The notes beneath the pieces were generated by a model, which saw nothing but the letters and a program-made list of their open reading frames with translations, was not told the origin of the DNA and made no database searches. Below, one piece after another: positions 36,683 to 44,970 of a DNA stretch of 64,000 nt. Every line of letters begins with the position of its first letter. Positions within the stretch are counted from its first letter, which is position 1. A program made the translations under genes and the position numbers. The DNA comes from Pigmentiphaga sp. H8 (GTDB lineage Bacteria; Pseudomonadota; Gammaproteobacteria; Burkholderiales; Burkholderiaceae_B): NCBI RefSeq assembly GCF_003854895.1, contig NZ_CP033966.1:4712001-4776000 (forward strand), given 5' to 3'.

Positions 36683-37435
36683 ATGATCCAGGATCCGCGC
36701 AGCCTCTGCCTCTGCTTCCTGCTGGGCGCCATGCAGCCCGCCGTCGGGCAGGACCTCGTGGGCGGCGGCCTCGCCGTCATCCCGGCCTATCCCGGCGCCG
36801 ACAGCTATCGCATGCTGCCCGCCCCCATCGTCAACTTCCAGCGCGGCCCCTTCTTCATCTCGAACAGCCAGGGCCTGCCCGGGCTGGGGCTGAAGACGGA
36901 AATCGCCCCCGGCCTGAACGTGGGCGTGCGCGCCGGCTTCGGCCTGGGCCGCAAGGAAAGCCGGTCCGACCGGCTGTCGGGCCTGGGCGACATCGATGCC
37001 CATGCCCAGTATGGCGTGTTCGCCGACTGGGCGCCCGGCCGGTGGCGCGCGTCGGTGTCGTACACCCAGGCGGCCAAGAGCGGCTATGGCGGCACCCTGG
37101 CCGTGCGCGGCTCGTACGCCATCTGGCAGGGCGGCAAGCACGACGTGCAGGTCGGCGCCGGCCTGGAATGGGGCAACCGCGATCACATGCAGACCTGGTT
37201 CGGCGTGACGCCCGAGCAGGCCGCGCACAGCGGCGCGGGCCTTGCGTCCTACCGGCCGTCGTCGGGCCTGCGCTCGGGCTCGGCCTTCGCGCTCTGGACT
37301 TACCGGCTCGACCAGCGCTGGCGCGTCGTCACGCTGCTGGGCGTCCAGAGCCTGATGGGCGACGCGGCCGACAGCCCCATCGTCGAACGCAAGACCGCCG
37401 CCTTCGGCAGCGTGGGCCTGGCCTACTCGTTCTGA
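36683..37435 (+). CDS. MipA/OmpV-family outer-membrane protein
   Basis: A 250-residue outer-membrane beta-barrel. Signal peptide LCLCFLLGAMQPAVG; the family opening DLVGGGLAVIPAYPGADSYRMLPAPIVNFQ; the terminal AAFGSVGLAYSF ends in phenylalanine as barrel proteins do. Start 36683 has an AGGAG site upstream; a longer in-frame extension has no signal character. Relatives scaffold murein enzymes or act as porins induced by two-component systems. Divergent linkage to the QseBC-like pair and the shared box suggest such induction here. The 3' end overlaps pncC by 13 bp. Confidence 0.88.
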   Translation: MIQDPRSLCLCFLLGAMQPAVGQDLVGGGLAVIPAYPGADSYRMLPAPIVNFQRGPFFISNSQGLPGLGLKTEIAPGLNVGVRAGFGLGRKESRSDRLSGLGDIDAHAQYGVFADWAPGRWRASVSYTQAAKSGYGGTLAVRGSYAIWQGGKHDVQVGAGLEWGNRDHMQTWFGVTPEQAAHSGAGLASYRPSSGLRSGSAFALWTYRLDQRWRVVTLLGVQSLMGDAADSPIVERKTAAFGSVGLAYSF

Positions 37436-37947
37436 AGCGGGTCGGCCGCGAGCGCCCGCGCTTCCAGCACGCCGCGCAGCGCGATCCTGACCGCCTGCAT
37501 GCGCACGGCGGCGCGGTCTCCGGCCAGCAGATGCGTGGCCGTGCGCACCCGCGGGCCTTCGGGCGTCGTCCACGCCCAGCCGAAACACACCATGCCCACC
37601 GGCTTGCCCGGCGTCGCGCCGCCCGGTCCGGCGATGCCGGTCGTCGATACCGCCATCTGCGCCCGCGCCGCCTTCAACGCGCCGGCCGCCATTTCGCCCG
37701 CGGTCTGTTCGCTGACCGCGCCGTGCGCCGCCAGCGTATCTTCCCGCACGCCCAGCTCGGCCACCTTGGCCGCGTTGGTGTAGGTGACGAACCCCCGGTC
37801 GAACCAGGCGCTGGAACCGGCCACGGCGGTGACCAACCCCGCCACCAGCCCGCCGGTGCAGGACTCGGCGGCGGCCAGCATCCAGCCGGCCGGCTGCAGG
37901 GCGTCCCCCAAGGCGGCGGACAGATCCAGCGATTCCTGGTCGAACAT
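37423..37947 (-). CDS. pncC: Nicotinamide-nucleotide amidase (CinA C-terminal family)
   Basis: A 174-residue stand-alone CinA-C domain. NMN deamidase converts nicotinamide mononucleotide to nicotinate mononucleotide for NAD salvage. The hallmark block WMLAAAESCTGGLVAGLVTAVAGSSAWFDRGFVTYTNAAK carries the catalytic Ser/Thr region, and VSTTGIAGPGGATPGKPVG is the second conserved loop. It is the terminal gene of the minus-strand run thiL-pgpA-pncC, separated from pgpA by a structured repeat. Confidence 0.92.
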   Translation of the reverse strand: MFDQESLDLSAALGDALQPAGWMLAAAESCTGGLVAGLVTAVAGSSAWFDRGFVTYTNAAKVAELGVREDTLAAHGAVSEQTAGEMAAGALKAARAQMAVSTTGIAGPGGATPGKPVGMVCFGWAWTTPEGPRVRTATHLLAGDRAAVRMQAVRIALRGVLEARALAADPLQNE

Positions 37948-37954
37948 ATATGCT

Positions 37955-38031
37955 CCCCCCTACGCGCTGACGCGCGCCCCCCAGGGGGCGATGCGGGTGG
38001 ACCGGCAAAGCCGGATCCACCGCATCCTGGG
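37955..38031. repeat. Structured intergenic repeat, copy A (diverged)
   Basis: Three consecutive stem-loops: CGCG-rich hairpin, CCCCC/GGGGG hairpin, and a long hairpin whose core GGACCGGCAAAGCCGGATCC is identical in the other two copies (39629-39710 and 58815-58897). The outer arms differ but still pair (GATGCGG at 37990-37996 with CCGCATC at 38020-38026), with GTGGA/TCCAC where copies B and C have GCGGA/TCCGC. It lies between pgpA and pncC. Confidence 0.75.
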
Positions 38032-38095
38032 GCACGACCAGGCCGGCCGAGAATGGCGATCGTCAGCCTGGTTGAAAACCGCCCCCTGGATTGAT

Positions 38096-38611
38096 TTAGT
38101 TGACGATACGCCAGTACAGCGCGCAGACCAAGAGCGCGTAGAACGCGGCGATCATGTCGTCCCACATCACGCCCAGGCCGTTCTTGAGCCGGCGGTCGAA
38201 ATGGCCGATGGGGGGCGGCTTGAGGATGTCGAACAGGCGGAACAGCAGGAAGCCGAAAGCCTGCGACACCGCGGAATCCGGGATCAGCCACAGCACGGTC
38301 CAGAAGGCGACCATCTCGTCCCACACCATTCCGCCATGGTCGGGCACGCCCAGGTCGCGCCCGGTGCGGTCGCAGGCCCAGATGCCCACGGCGAAGGCCA
38401 CCGCCAGGAAGATGACCTGGTGCAACGGCGCGCCCAGCACCATCGTCAAAGGCTGCCACAGCGCCCAGGCCAGCAGCGTTCCCCAGGTCCCCGGCGCGGG
38501 GCGGATCAGGCCACTGCCCAGGCCGAAGGCGATGGTGCGCGACAGGCGCGCGCGCATCCAGGCGAAGCTGGGGCTCGCCGGCACCGTGCCGGCGGAGGAA
38601 GTGTCGGTCAT
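38096..38611 (-). CDS. pgpA: Phosphatidylglycerophosphatase A
   Basis: A 171-residue inner-membrane phosphatase of phosphatidylglycerol synthesis. The conserved N-terminal block AFGLGSGLIRPAPGTWGTLLAWALW and the DHGGMVWDEMVAFW block, with acidic residues for metal and phosphate, are both present; three or four helices follow. The start overlaps the thiL stop by 4 bp, as in many proteobacteria, so the two are translationally coupled. Confidence 0.94.
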   Translation of the reverse strand: MTDTSSAGTVPASPSFAWMRARLSRTIAFGLGSGLIRPAPGTWGTLLAWALWQPLTMVLGAPLHQVIFLAVAFAVGIWACDRTGRDLGVPDHGGMVWDEMVAFWTVLWLIPDSAVSQAFGFLLFRLFDILKPPPIGHFDRRLKNGLGVMWDDMIAAFYALLVCALYWRIVN

Positions 38612-39621
38612 GATGCCTCAGGCAAGGAGTCCACCGCCAGACCGGCCGTGGACGGAAAATGATCGAAGCCCGCGCGGGGCAGATCCGGCACCGGGTTGCC
38701 GCCGGCATCCATCACGCGCAAGCCGGCGCCCGCTTCCACCGCGCCGATGCGCGTGACCGCCACGCCCGCGCGCGCGGCGGCGTCGGCCACCCGCGAGCGG
38801 GCGTCGGCCGGCGCGGTGAAACACAACTCGTAGGCATCGCCACCGCCCAGCGCGCAGCGCCGCCGCCACAAGGGCGGCAGCGCCGCCACGGCGGGCGACA
38901 CCGGCACGTCGTCGGCGCACAGCCGGCCACCGCATCCGCTGGCGGCCAGGATATGGCCGAGGTCCTGCAGCAGGCCGTCCGAGATGTCGATCGCCGCGCT
39001 GGCCAGGCCGCGCAGCGCCAGCCCCAGCGCCACGCGCGGCTCGGGCCACTCGAGCGCGCGGCGGGTTGCCGCCAGCACCGCCGCCCGGTCCGCCACCGGC
39101 ACTTCCGGCTCGCCCAGCAGCAGGCGCAGCGCGAGGTCGGCGTCGCCCAGCATGCCCGACACCCAGATGTCGTCGCCGTGCCGGGCGCCCGAGCGGCGCA
39201 GCGCCGCCTGGGCGGGCACGCTGCCGAAAATGGTGATGGACAGCGTCGTGCCCGCGTCGCTGCGGGTGGTGTCGCCCCCGACCAGGAAACAGCCATGGGC
39301 GTCGGCCAGCGCGAACAGGCCGCCGGCATAGGCCGACAGCCAGGCGTCGTCCACGCGCGGCAGCGCCAGCCCCAGCACGAAGGCCGTCGGCTTCGCCCCC
39401 ATGGCGGCAAGATCGGACAGGTTCACGGCCAGCGACTTGTGGCCCAGCGCACGCGGGTCGACGTCGGGAAAGAAGTGGCGTCCCTCCACCAGCAGATCGG
39501 TACTGACCGCTGTGGCCTCGGCCGAGGGCGCGAGCAGCGCGCAGTCGTCGCCCACCCCCATCATGTCCGCCGGCGCCGTCCGGGTGAAATGGCGGCGAAT
39601 GAGTTCGAACTCACCGCCCAT
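38608..39621 (-). CDS. thiL: Thiamine-monophosphate kinase
   Basis: A 337-residue enzyme that phosphorylates thiamine monophosphate to the active cofactor thiamine diphosphate. Start 39621 gives the family N-terminus MGGEFELIRRHF. Family blocks: GVGDDCALL, STDLLVEGRHF, HKSLAVNLSDLAAMGA, VGGDTTRS and AIDISDGLLQDL. Upstream lies structured repeat copy B, then nusB. No TPP riboswitch is seen in the 110-bp gap. Confidence 0.96.
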   Translation of the reverse strand: MGGEFELIRRHFTRTAPADMMGVGDDCALLAPSAEATAVSTDLLVEGRHFFPDVDPRALGHKSLAVNLSDLAAMGAKPTAFVLGLALPRVDDAWLSAYAGGLFALADAHGCFLVGGDTTRSDAGTTLSITIFGSVPAQAALRRSGARHGDDIWVSGMLGDADLALRLLLGEPEVPVADRAAVLAATRRALEWPEPRVALGLALRGLASAAIDISDGLLQDLGHILAASGCGGRLCADDVPVSPAVAALPPLWRRRCALGGGDAYELCFTAPADARSRVADAAARAGVAVTRIGAVEAGAGLRVMDAGGNPVPDLPRAGFDHFPSTAGLAVDSLPEAS

Positions 39622-39628
39622 GGTCAGA

Positions 39629-39710
39629 CCCACCCCTACGCCCTTCGGGCGCCCCCTCAAGGGGGCGGCGCTGGCGGACCGGCAAAGCCGGATCCGCGGC
39701 GCCCTGGAGG
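39629..39710. repeat. Structured intergenic repeat, copy B
   Basis: Three stem-loops: CGCCCTTCGGGCG, then GCCCCCTCAAGGGGGC, then a long hairpin centred on CCGGCAAAGCCGG. The sequence is identical, apart from one cytosine, to the reverse complement of 58815-58897. It lies between nusB and thiL, starting 8 bp upstream of the thiL start. Confidence 0.88.
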
Positions 39711-39731
39711 ATGCGCGTCAGCGCATCCATT

Positions 39732-40199
39732 TCAGGCCCGGCGGCCGGCCTGGACCTCGGCGGCGCGGACTTCGGCCGCGAGCTTGTCCAGCACGCCGTT
39801 GACGAACTTGAAACCGTCGGTGCCGCCGAAGGACTTGGCGAGTTCGACGGCCTCGTTGATGACGACCTTGTACGGGATCTCGACGTGGTTCTGCAGCTCG
39901 TAGGTGCCGATCAGCAGGATGCCGTGCTCGACCGGCGACAGTTCCTCGACCTGGCGGTCGAGGAAGGGCGCGAAACGTTCGCGCAGCGCGGCCGCATCGC
40001 GGGCCGCGCCGTAGAGCAGCGCCTTGTAGTGGCCCAGGTCGGCTTCGGCGAAACCTTCGCCGTCCTGCATGTGGGCATCGATCTCGCCCATCTCGCCGGC
40101 ATCGCCACCCTTGAGCAGCCACTCGTACACCCCTTGCAGGGCGAACTCGCGCGCGCGGCGGCGCGCGCTGCGCGCGTTCTGGCGGCTGGCCTCAGTCAT
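39732..40199 (-). CDS. nusB: Transcription antitermination protein NusB
   Basis: A 155-residue RNA-binding factor that acts with NusE at rRNA boxA sites. The start at 40199 (TEASRQNARSARRRAREFALQGVYEWLL) overlaps the ribH 3' end by 8 bp. Family blocks: LDRQVEELSPVEHGILLIGTYEL and IPYKVVINEAVELAKSFGGTDGFKFVNGVLD. The ribH-nusB order is a common proteobacterial arrangement. Confidence 0.96.
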   Translation of the reverse strand: MTEASRQNARSARRRAREFALQGVYEWLLKGGDAGEMGEIDAHMQDGEGFAEADLGHYKALLYGAARDAAALRERFAPFLDRQVEELSPVEHGILLIGTYELQNHVEIPYKVVINEAVELAKSFGGTDGFKFVNGVLDKLAAEVRAAEVQAGRRA

Positions 40200-40713
40200 C
40201 CTGTTCTTCCTCGTCGTCGAACTCTTCGTCGTCTTCGTCCTCGTCGTCTTCCTCGGGCTCGAGGGTGGCCAGCAGGTTGGCCATCTCGACGGCGGCCTGG
40301 GCGCAGTCGCGGCCCTTGGTCGCGGCGCGCTCCAGGGCCTGCTCTTCGGTTTCCGTGGTGAGTACGCCGTTGGCGACGGGGATGCCGGTCTCGAGCGCGA
40401 CGCGGCTGATGGCCGCAGCGCTTTCATTGCTGACCACTTCGAAGTGATAGGTCTCGCCGCGGACCACCGCGCCCAGCGCGATCAGTCCGTCGAACTCGCC
40501 GGTATGGGCGAGCTGGGCCAGGGTCACGCCCAGTTCCAGCGCGCCGGGCACCGAGATGACCATGATGTCGCGTTCATCGACGCCCAGCTTGCCGAGTTCT
40601 TCCAGGCAGGCCTGCAGCTGTTGTTCGCCGATGTTCTCGTTGAAGCGGGAGCGCACGATGCAGATATGCAGCCCTTCGCCATTCAGATCGGGAGTCATGG
40701 TATAGGGGTTCAT
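40192..40713 (-). CDS. ribH: 6,7-dimethyl-8-ribityllumazine synthase
   Basis: A 173-residue enzyme of the penultimate step of riboflavin synthesis. The phosphate-binding and active-site blocks are present: VPGALELGVTLAQLA, IALGAVVRGETYHFEVVSNE (with the catalytic His) and GIPVANGVLTTETEEQALERA. The last ~20 residues are an unusually long acidic tail (repeated Glu/Asp) beyond the catalytic fold. It is coupled to ribBA by a 4-bp overlap. Confidence 0.97.
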   Translation of the reverse strand: MNPYTMTPDLNGEGLHICIVRSRFNENIGEQQLQACLEELGKLGVDERDIMVISVPGALELGVTLAQLAHTGEFDGLIALGAVVRGETYHFEVVSNESAAAISRVALETGIPVANGVLTTETEEQALERAATKGRDCAQAAVEMANLLATLEPEEDDEDEDDEEFDDEEEQDD

Positions 40714-41900
40714 GTTGGGGCGCCGTCCTTGGTGGGGGGTTGGTCATGGCCGGCCTCGTAGCCGGTCACGGTAAGGGAGAAGCCGGTCATGCTGGGCATG
40801 CGGACCGGCCGTGCCAGCAGCTTCATGCTGCCGACGTTCAGGTCCTTCAGGATCTGCGCGCCCACGCCGTAGGTGCGAAGATCCATGCGGGGCGGCGCGT
40901 CGCCGCAGGCCGCGCCGGTGCGGTCCTGGTCGATCAATTGCTGGAACTCGACCGCCAGGTCGCTGGCCGTGCCGTCGCAGTTGAGCAGGATGACCACGCC
41001 GGACTCGGCCTGGGAAATGGCTTCCAGGGCGCTGGGCACGCTCCAGCTGTGCGTGCTGCGGGCGACTTCCAGCACGTCCAGCAGCGAGGTGGGCTCGTGC
41101 ACGCGCACCAGGGTCTCGCGCTCGGGATGGATGTCGCCGTGGACCAGCGCGAGATGGGGCGCGCCGCTGGGCGTGTCGCGGTACATCACGGCGCGGAAGA
41201 CGCCGTGCGCCGTGCGGATCGGCCGCTCGGCCACGCGCTGCACCAGCGACTCGTGCTCGCTGCGGTACTGGATCAGGTCGGCGATGGTGCCGATCTTGAC
41301 GTCGTGCTGGCGCGAGAACTCGATCAGGTCGGGCAGCCGCGCCATGGACCCGTCGTCCTTGAGCACTTCGCAGATGACCGAGGCGGGCGTAAGCCCGGCC
41401 ATGGCGGTCAGGTCGCAGCCGGCCTCGGTGTGGCCGGCGCGCGCCAGCACACCGCCGCGCGCGGCCTTCAGCGGGAAGATGTGGCCGGGCTGCACCAGGT
41501 CGGACGGCTTGGCCTCGCGGGCCACGGCGGCCTGCACGGTGCGCGCCCGGTCGGCCGCCGAGATGCCGGTGGTCACGCCCTGGGCGGCCTCGATGGAAAC
41601 GGTGAAATTGGTGCCGTGCTTGGTGCCGTTGGCGGACACCATGAGCGGCAGGTTCAGCTGGCGGCAGCGGTCTTCCGTCAGCGTCAGGCAGATCAGGCCG
41701 CGTCCGTAGCGAGCCATGAAATTGATGGCCTCGGGCGTGACGAATTCGGCCGCCATGACGAGGTCGCCTTCGTTCTCGCGGTCCTCTTCGTCGACCAGGA
41801 TGACCATGCGGCCGGCACGCAGCTCGGCCACGATTTCCGGCACCGACGAGATGGCCGAGGAACCGCTGGGGGCGGGAACGGGAGAAATGAATGCAGACAT
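40710..41900 (-). CDS. ribBA: 3,4-dihydroxy-2-butanone-4-phosphate synthase with degenerate GTP cyclohydrolase II domain
   Basis: A 396-residue fusion. Residues 15-215 are a complete RibB (DEEDRENEGDLVMAAEFV; RAGHTEAGCDLTAMAGL) that makes dihydroxybutanone phosphate from ribulose 5-phosphate. The C-terminal half aligns with RibA, but the zinc-binding cysteines (C-x10-C-x-C in active RibA) are absent: the corresponding stretch RVHEPTSLLDVLEVARSTHS has no cysteine. GTP cyclohydrolase activity is therefore unlikely, as in RibBX-type proteins of other proteobacteria, and a separate ribA would be needed. No FMN riboswitch is recognisable upstream. Confidence 0.93.
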   Translation of the reverse strand: MSAFISPVPAPSGSSAISSVPEIVAELRAGRMVILVDEEDRENEGDLVMAAEFVTPEAINFMARYGRGLICLTLTEDRCRQLNLPLMVSANGTKHGTNFTVSIEAAQGVTTGISAADRARTVQAAVAREAKPSDLVQPGHIFPLKAARGGVLARAGHTEAGCDLTAMAGLTPASVICEVLKDDGSMARLPDLIEFSRQHDVKIGTIADLIQYRSEHESLVQRVAERPIRTAHGVFRAVMYRDTPSGAPHLALVHGDIHPERETLVRVHEPTSLLDVLEVARSTHSWSVPSALEAISQAESGVVILLNCDGTASDLAVEFQQLIDQDRTGAACGDAPPRMDLRTYGVGAQILKDLNVGSMKLLARPVRMPSMTGFSLTVTGYEAGHDQPPTKDGAPT

Positions 41901-42023
41901 GAGGATCGTCCGGCGCGGGTTGCATGGCTGTACCGGAGGCGGCGCGGGCGGTCGGGCCGGTACGGGAAACCCGGTATTTTACCCGGATGCCGGGACAGTA
42001 AGGGGGCCGGCGCCGTCCCCGGC

Positions 42024-42800
42024 CTACGACGCGGGGGGCGGGTTGTCCTGCCCGTCCAGCCGAGGCCGCAAGCCCGGATCCAGCGCCTCGCGCCCGTCGA
42101 ACACGAAGCACGCGCCGTCGTAGCCTTCCCCGCCGGTTTCCTCGAAATATTTCAGGATGCCGCCCTCGAGCTGGTAGATGTGCTCGATGCCGGCCTGTTC
42201 CATGTAGATGGCCGCTTTTTCGCAGCGGATGCCGCCGGTGCAAAAGCTCACCACGGTCTTGCCGGCCAACTGGTCCCGGTTCGCCTGCACCGCCGCCGGG
42301 AACTGCGTGAAACGGGAGATCCGCCAGTCGAGCGCGCCCCGGAACGTGCCGTGGTCCACCTCGAAGGCATTGCGGGTGTCCAGCATGACGACTTCCCGCC
42401 CCTCGTCGTCATGGCCCTGCCGCAGCCAGCGGGCCAGGGTACGGGCCTCGACCGCTGGCGCCCGCCCCGCCTCGGGCCGGATGGCCGGGTGGTCCATGCG
42501 GATGATCTCGCGCTTGACCTTCACCAGCAGCTTGCGGAACGGCACCTGTGCCGACAGGCTTTCCTTGACCTCGATGCCGGCCAGCCGCCCGCCGAAGGCC
42601 GGGCCGTGGCGCAGCCAGTCCAGCCAGGCATCGATGCCCTGGCGCGTGCCGGCCAGGAACAGGTTGATGCCCTCCCGCGCCAACAGCACCGTGCCCTTCA
42701 GCCCGCACGCCAGCGCCTGGTCCCGCGCCGCGGCCTGCAGCGCGGGCAGGTCGTCCAGGGTCAGGAAACGGTAGGCGGCGATGTTGACGACGGCGGGCAC
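42024..42800 (-). CDS. trhO: tRNA uridine(34) hydroxylase TrhO (rhodanese-like)
   Basis: A 258-residue enzyme that hydroxylates U34 of tRNA in 5-carboxymethoxyuridine formation. Acylphosphatase-like N-terminal region (GLKGTVLLAREGINLFLAG), then the rhodanese domain with EVVMLDTRNAFEVDHGTF and the active loop C187-TGGIRC193-EKAA. The GTG start at 42800 gives the conserved beginning VVNIAAYRFLTL. It lies 32 bp downstream of the xdhC gene on the same strand. Shorter than E. coli YceA because the C-terminal extension is reduced. Confidence 0.92.
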   Translation of the reverse strand: MPAVVNIAAYRFLTLDDLPALQAAARDQALACGLKGTVLLAREGINLFLAGTRQGIDAWLDWLRHGPAFGGRLAGIEVKESLSAQVPFRKLLVKVKREIIRMDHPAIRPEAGRAPAVEARTLARWLRQGHDDEGREVVMLDTRNAFEVDHGTFRGALDWRISRFTQFPAAVQANRDQLAGKTVVSFCTGGIRCEKAAIYMEQAGIEHIYQLEGGILKYFEETGGEGYDGACFVFDGREALDPGLRPRLDGQDNPPPAS

Positions 42801-42832
42801 GGCGAATCCAGGAAACGACAAGGCGCGATAGT

Positions 42833-43825
42833 TTACGCGCCGTCGTCCGGGGCCTCGAATTCGAGCTTGTGGAATCCGTAGCGCTCGGCCGTCATGTGGG
42901 CCAGGATGGCCACGGCGATCTCGGGCGGCGTGCGCGCGCCGATGCGCAGGCCCACCGGTCCGTGCAGCCGGGCCACGTCGTCCCGCGTCAGGTCGAACTC
43001 CACCAGCCGCTCGCGGCGCTTGGCCTGGTTGGCCCGCGAACCAATGGCGCCGACGTAGAACGCCTCGGACTTGAGCGCCTCCAGCAATGCCAGATCGTCC
43101 AGCTTGGGATCGTGGGTCAGCGCGACGATGGCCGTATGGCGGTCGGGACGCATCTCGGTCACGGTGTCGTCGGGCATGGTGGTCACCAGCTTCGCGCCCG
43201 GCACCTCCCAGCCCTGCGCGTATTCCTCGCGCGGATCGCAGACGATGACCTCGTAGTCCAGCGCCAGCGCCATCTGCGCCAGGTACTGCGACATCTGCCC
43301 CGCGCCGATGATCAGCAGGCGCCAGCTCGGCCCGTGGGTGGCGGCCAGCTCCGAGGCGGTCAGCGACAGCGTGTCGGCGCGGTCGCTGGCGGTTTCCAAC
43401 GCGGCACGGCCGGTGGCCAGGTCCAGCCGGCGCAGCACCCGATGGCCCTGGGTCAGCTCGGCCAGCAGGTCTTCCACCCCGCTGTGGTCGGCCACGGGCT
43501 CCAGGACCAGTTCCAGCGTGCCGCCACAGGGCAGGCCGAAGCGCGTGGCCTCGTCGGCCGAAACGCCGTAGCGCACCACGCTGGGCACGTCCGTGGGCCA
43601 TGCACCGGCGCGCGCCTTGTCCGACAGATCGTCCTCGATACAGCCGCCCGATACCGAGCCGGCGATCGAGCCGTCGCCGCGCACGGCCACCATCGCGCCG
43701 ATGGGCCGGGGCGCCGAGCCCCAGGTGCGTGTCACCGTGCCCAGCACGACCTTGTGCCCTTCCCGCCGCCACTGGGCCAGGCGCCGCAGGACGTCCAGAT
43801 CGACGTTGTCCATCGTCGTTGCCAC
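42833..43825 (-). CDS. XdhC/CoxI-family molybdenum cofactor maturation protein
   Basis: A 330-residue cytosolic protein that binds molybdenum cofactor and helps its sulfuration and insertion into xanthine-dehydrogenase-type enzymes. The N-terminal XdhC domain has GTVTRTWGSAPRPIGAMVAVRGDGSIAGSVSGGCIE and LPCGGTLELVLEP. The C-terminal Rossmann-like part has LLIIGAGQMSQYLAQMA and VGAIGSRANQAKRRERL. No molybdoenzyme is adjacent; one (coxM-coxS type) is encoded about 20 kb away at the window end. Start 43825 or the internal Met at 43813 are both possible. Confidence 0.9.
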   Translation of the reverse strand: MATTMDNVDLDVLRRLAQWRREGHKVVLGTVTRTWGSAPRPIGAMVAVRGDGSIAGSVSGGCIEDDLSDKARAGAWPTDVPSVVRYGVSADEATRFGLPCGGTLELVLEPVADHSGVEDLLAELTQGHRVLRRLDLATGRAALETASDRADTLSLTASELAATHGPSWRLLIIGAGQMSQYLAQMALALDYEVIVCDPREEYAQGWEVPGAKLVTTMPDDTVTEMRPDRHTAIVALTHDPKLDDLALLEALKSEAFYVGAIGSRANQAKRRERLVEFDLTRDDVARLHGPVGLRIGARTPPEIAVAILAHMTAERYGFHKLEFEAPDDGA

Positions 43826-43875
43826 TCCACGTCATTCTCAGGACGTCATGATAGTCCAGGCCCGCGCCGCGACCG

Positions 43876-44793
43876 CTACGCGCAGGCCTGTACCGCCGCG
43901 GACGGAAAGCGGCCGGCGCGGCTGACGCCGCCGATGGCGGGCCGCTGCAGCCGCTCGCCCAGCCACTGCGCCGTCCGCAGCACGGCATCCAGGTCGATGC
44001 CGGTGGCCACGCCCATGCGCTCGAGCATGTAGACGACGTCCTCGGTGGCGATGTTGCCGGTGGCCGCCGGGGCGAACGGGCAGCCGCCGAAACCGCCCGT
44101 GCTGGCGTCCAGGGCATCCACGCCCGCCTCCAGCGCCGCCAGCACGTTGGCGATGCCGGTATTGCGCGTATTGTGAAAATGGCAGCGCAGGCGCGCCCGC
44201 GGCGCCAGCGCGCGCGTGCCCGCCAGCAGCTCGCGCACCTGGGTCGGCACGCCGCAGCCTATGGTGTCGGCCAGCGCGATCTCGTCCGGCCGGGCCGGCA
44301 GCAGCGACTCCACCAGGGCCAGCACGCGCTGCGCGGGCACCTCGCCCTCGAAGGGGCAGCCGAAGGCGGCCCCGACCGTGACGGACGTGCGCATGCCGGC
44401 GGCCCGCGCGCCTTCCAGGATGGCCGAGGCGGCCGCGACCACGTCGGCCACGCCCGCGCCCTGGTTCTTGCGCGAGAAGGTCTCGCTGGCCACCACCACC
44501 ACGTTGGCTTCGTCGCAGCCGGCCGCCCGCGCGCGCGCCAGGCCGGGTTCGTTCAGCACCAGGCCGATCAGCGACAGGCCGGGGCGGCGCTCGATGCCCG
44601 CCATGACGGCCTCGGCATCGGCCATCTGCGGCACCCGCTTCGGATTGACGAAGCTGGCCGCCTCGATCCGCCTGCCGCCGGCATCGGCGATGCGCCGGAT
44701 CAGTTCGATCTTGTCCGCCGCCGGCAGCAGCACGCGCTCGTTCTGGATGCCGTCGCGCGGCGCGACGTCGATGATCTCCACGTGGCCGTCCAT
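43876..44793 (-). CDS. Hydroxymethylglutaryl-CoA lyase
   Basis: A 305-residue TIM-barrel lyase splitting HMG-CoA into acetoacetate and acetyl-CoA (leucine degradation). Active-site blocks: IIDVAPRDGIQNE, RCHFHNTRNTGIANVLAALEAGV (metal His-x-His) and ASTGGFGGCPFAPAATGNIATED, which carries the catalytic cysteine. Start 44793 matches the family. No other leucine-catabolic gene is adjacent, so related HMG-CoA-lyase-like activities cannot be excluded. Divergent from the SDR gene. Confidence 0.88.
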   Translation of the reverse strand: MDGHVEIIDVAPRDGIQNERVLLPAADKIELIRRIADAGGRRIEAASFVNPKRVPQMADAEAVMAGIERRPGLSLIGLVLNEPGLARARAAGCDEANVVVVASETFSRKNQGAGVADVVAAASAILEGARAAGMRTSVTVGAAFGCPFEGEVPAQRVLALVESLLPARPDEIALADTIGCGVPTQVRELLAGTRALAPRARLRCHFHNTRNTGIANVLAALEAGVDALDASTGGFGGCPFAPAATGNIATEDVVYMLERMGVATGIDLDAVLRTAQWLGERLQRPAIGGVSRAGRFPSAAVQACA

Positions 44794-44824
44794 GCCGGGT
44801 CTCCTGGTGTCTGTGGTCGGGAAA

Positions 44825-44846
44825 AGTATAGCTTTGTCCGGACAAA
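44825..44846 (-). promoter_or_regulatory. Palindrome next to the -10 box of the HMG-CoA lyase promoter
   Basis: On the minus strand the perfect palindrome TTTGTCC/GGACAAA (44833-44846) is followed after two bases by TATACT (44825-44830), a good -10 box. It lies about 32-55 bp upstream of the HMG-CoA lyase start. Shape and place fit a repressor operator, possibly of the GntR type. Confidence 0.45.
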
Positions 44847-44970
44847 CTGGCATCCCGCTGCCGCCAACAGCCCCGGTCCGCCCACCAAGCCGCTACACTG
44901 GGACATGCGCGGCGCGAGACGGGCACCGGACGGTGCGGCCGGATGGGCGCCTCTTCCAGGAGCGAACGTC

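Noticed and set aside
41901..42023. FMN riboswitch upstream of ribBA
   Set aside because: The conserved RFN elements are not present. Only simple inverted repeats around CCGGG are seen.
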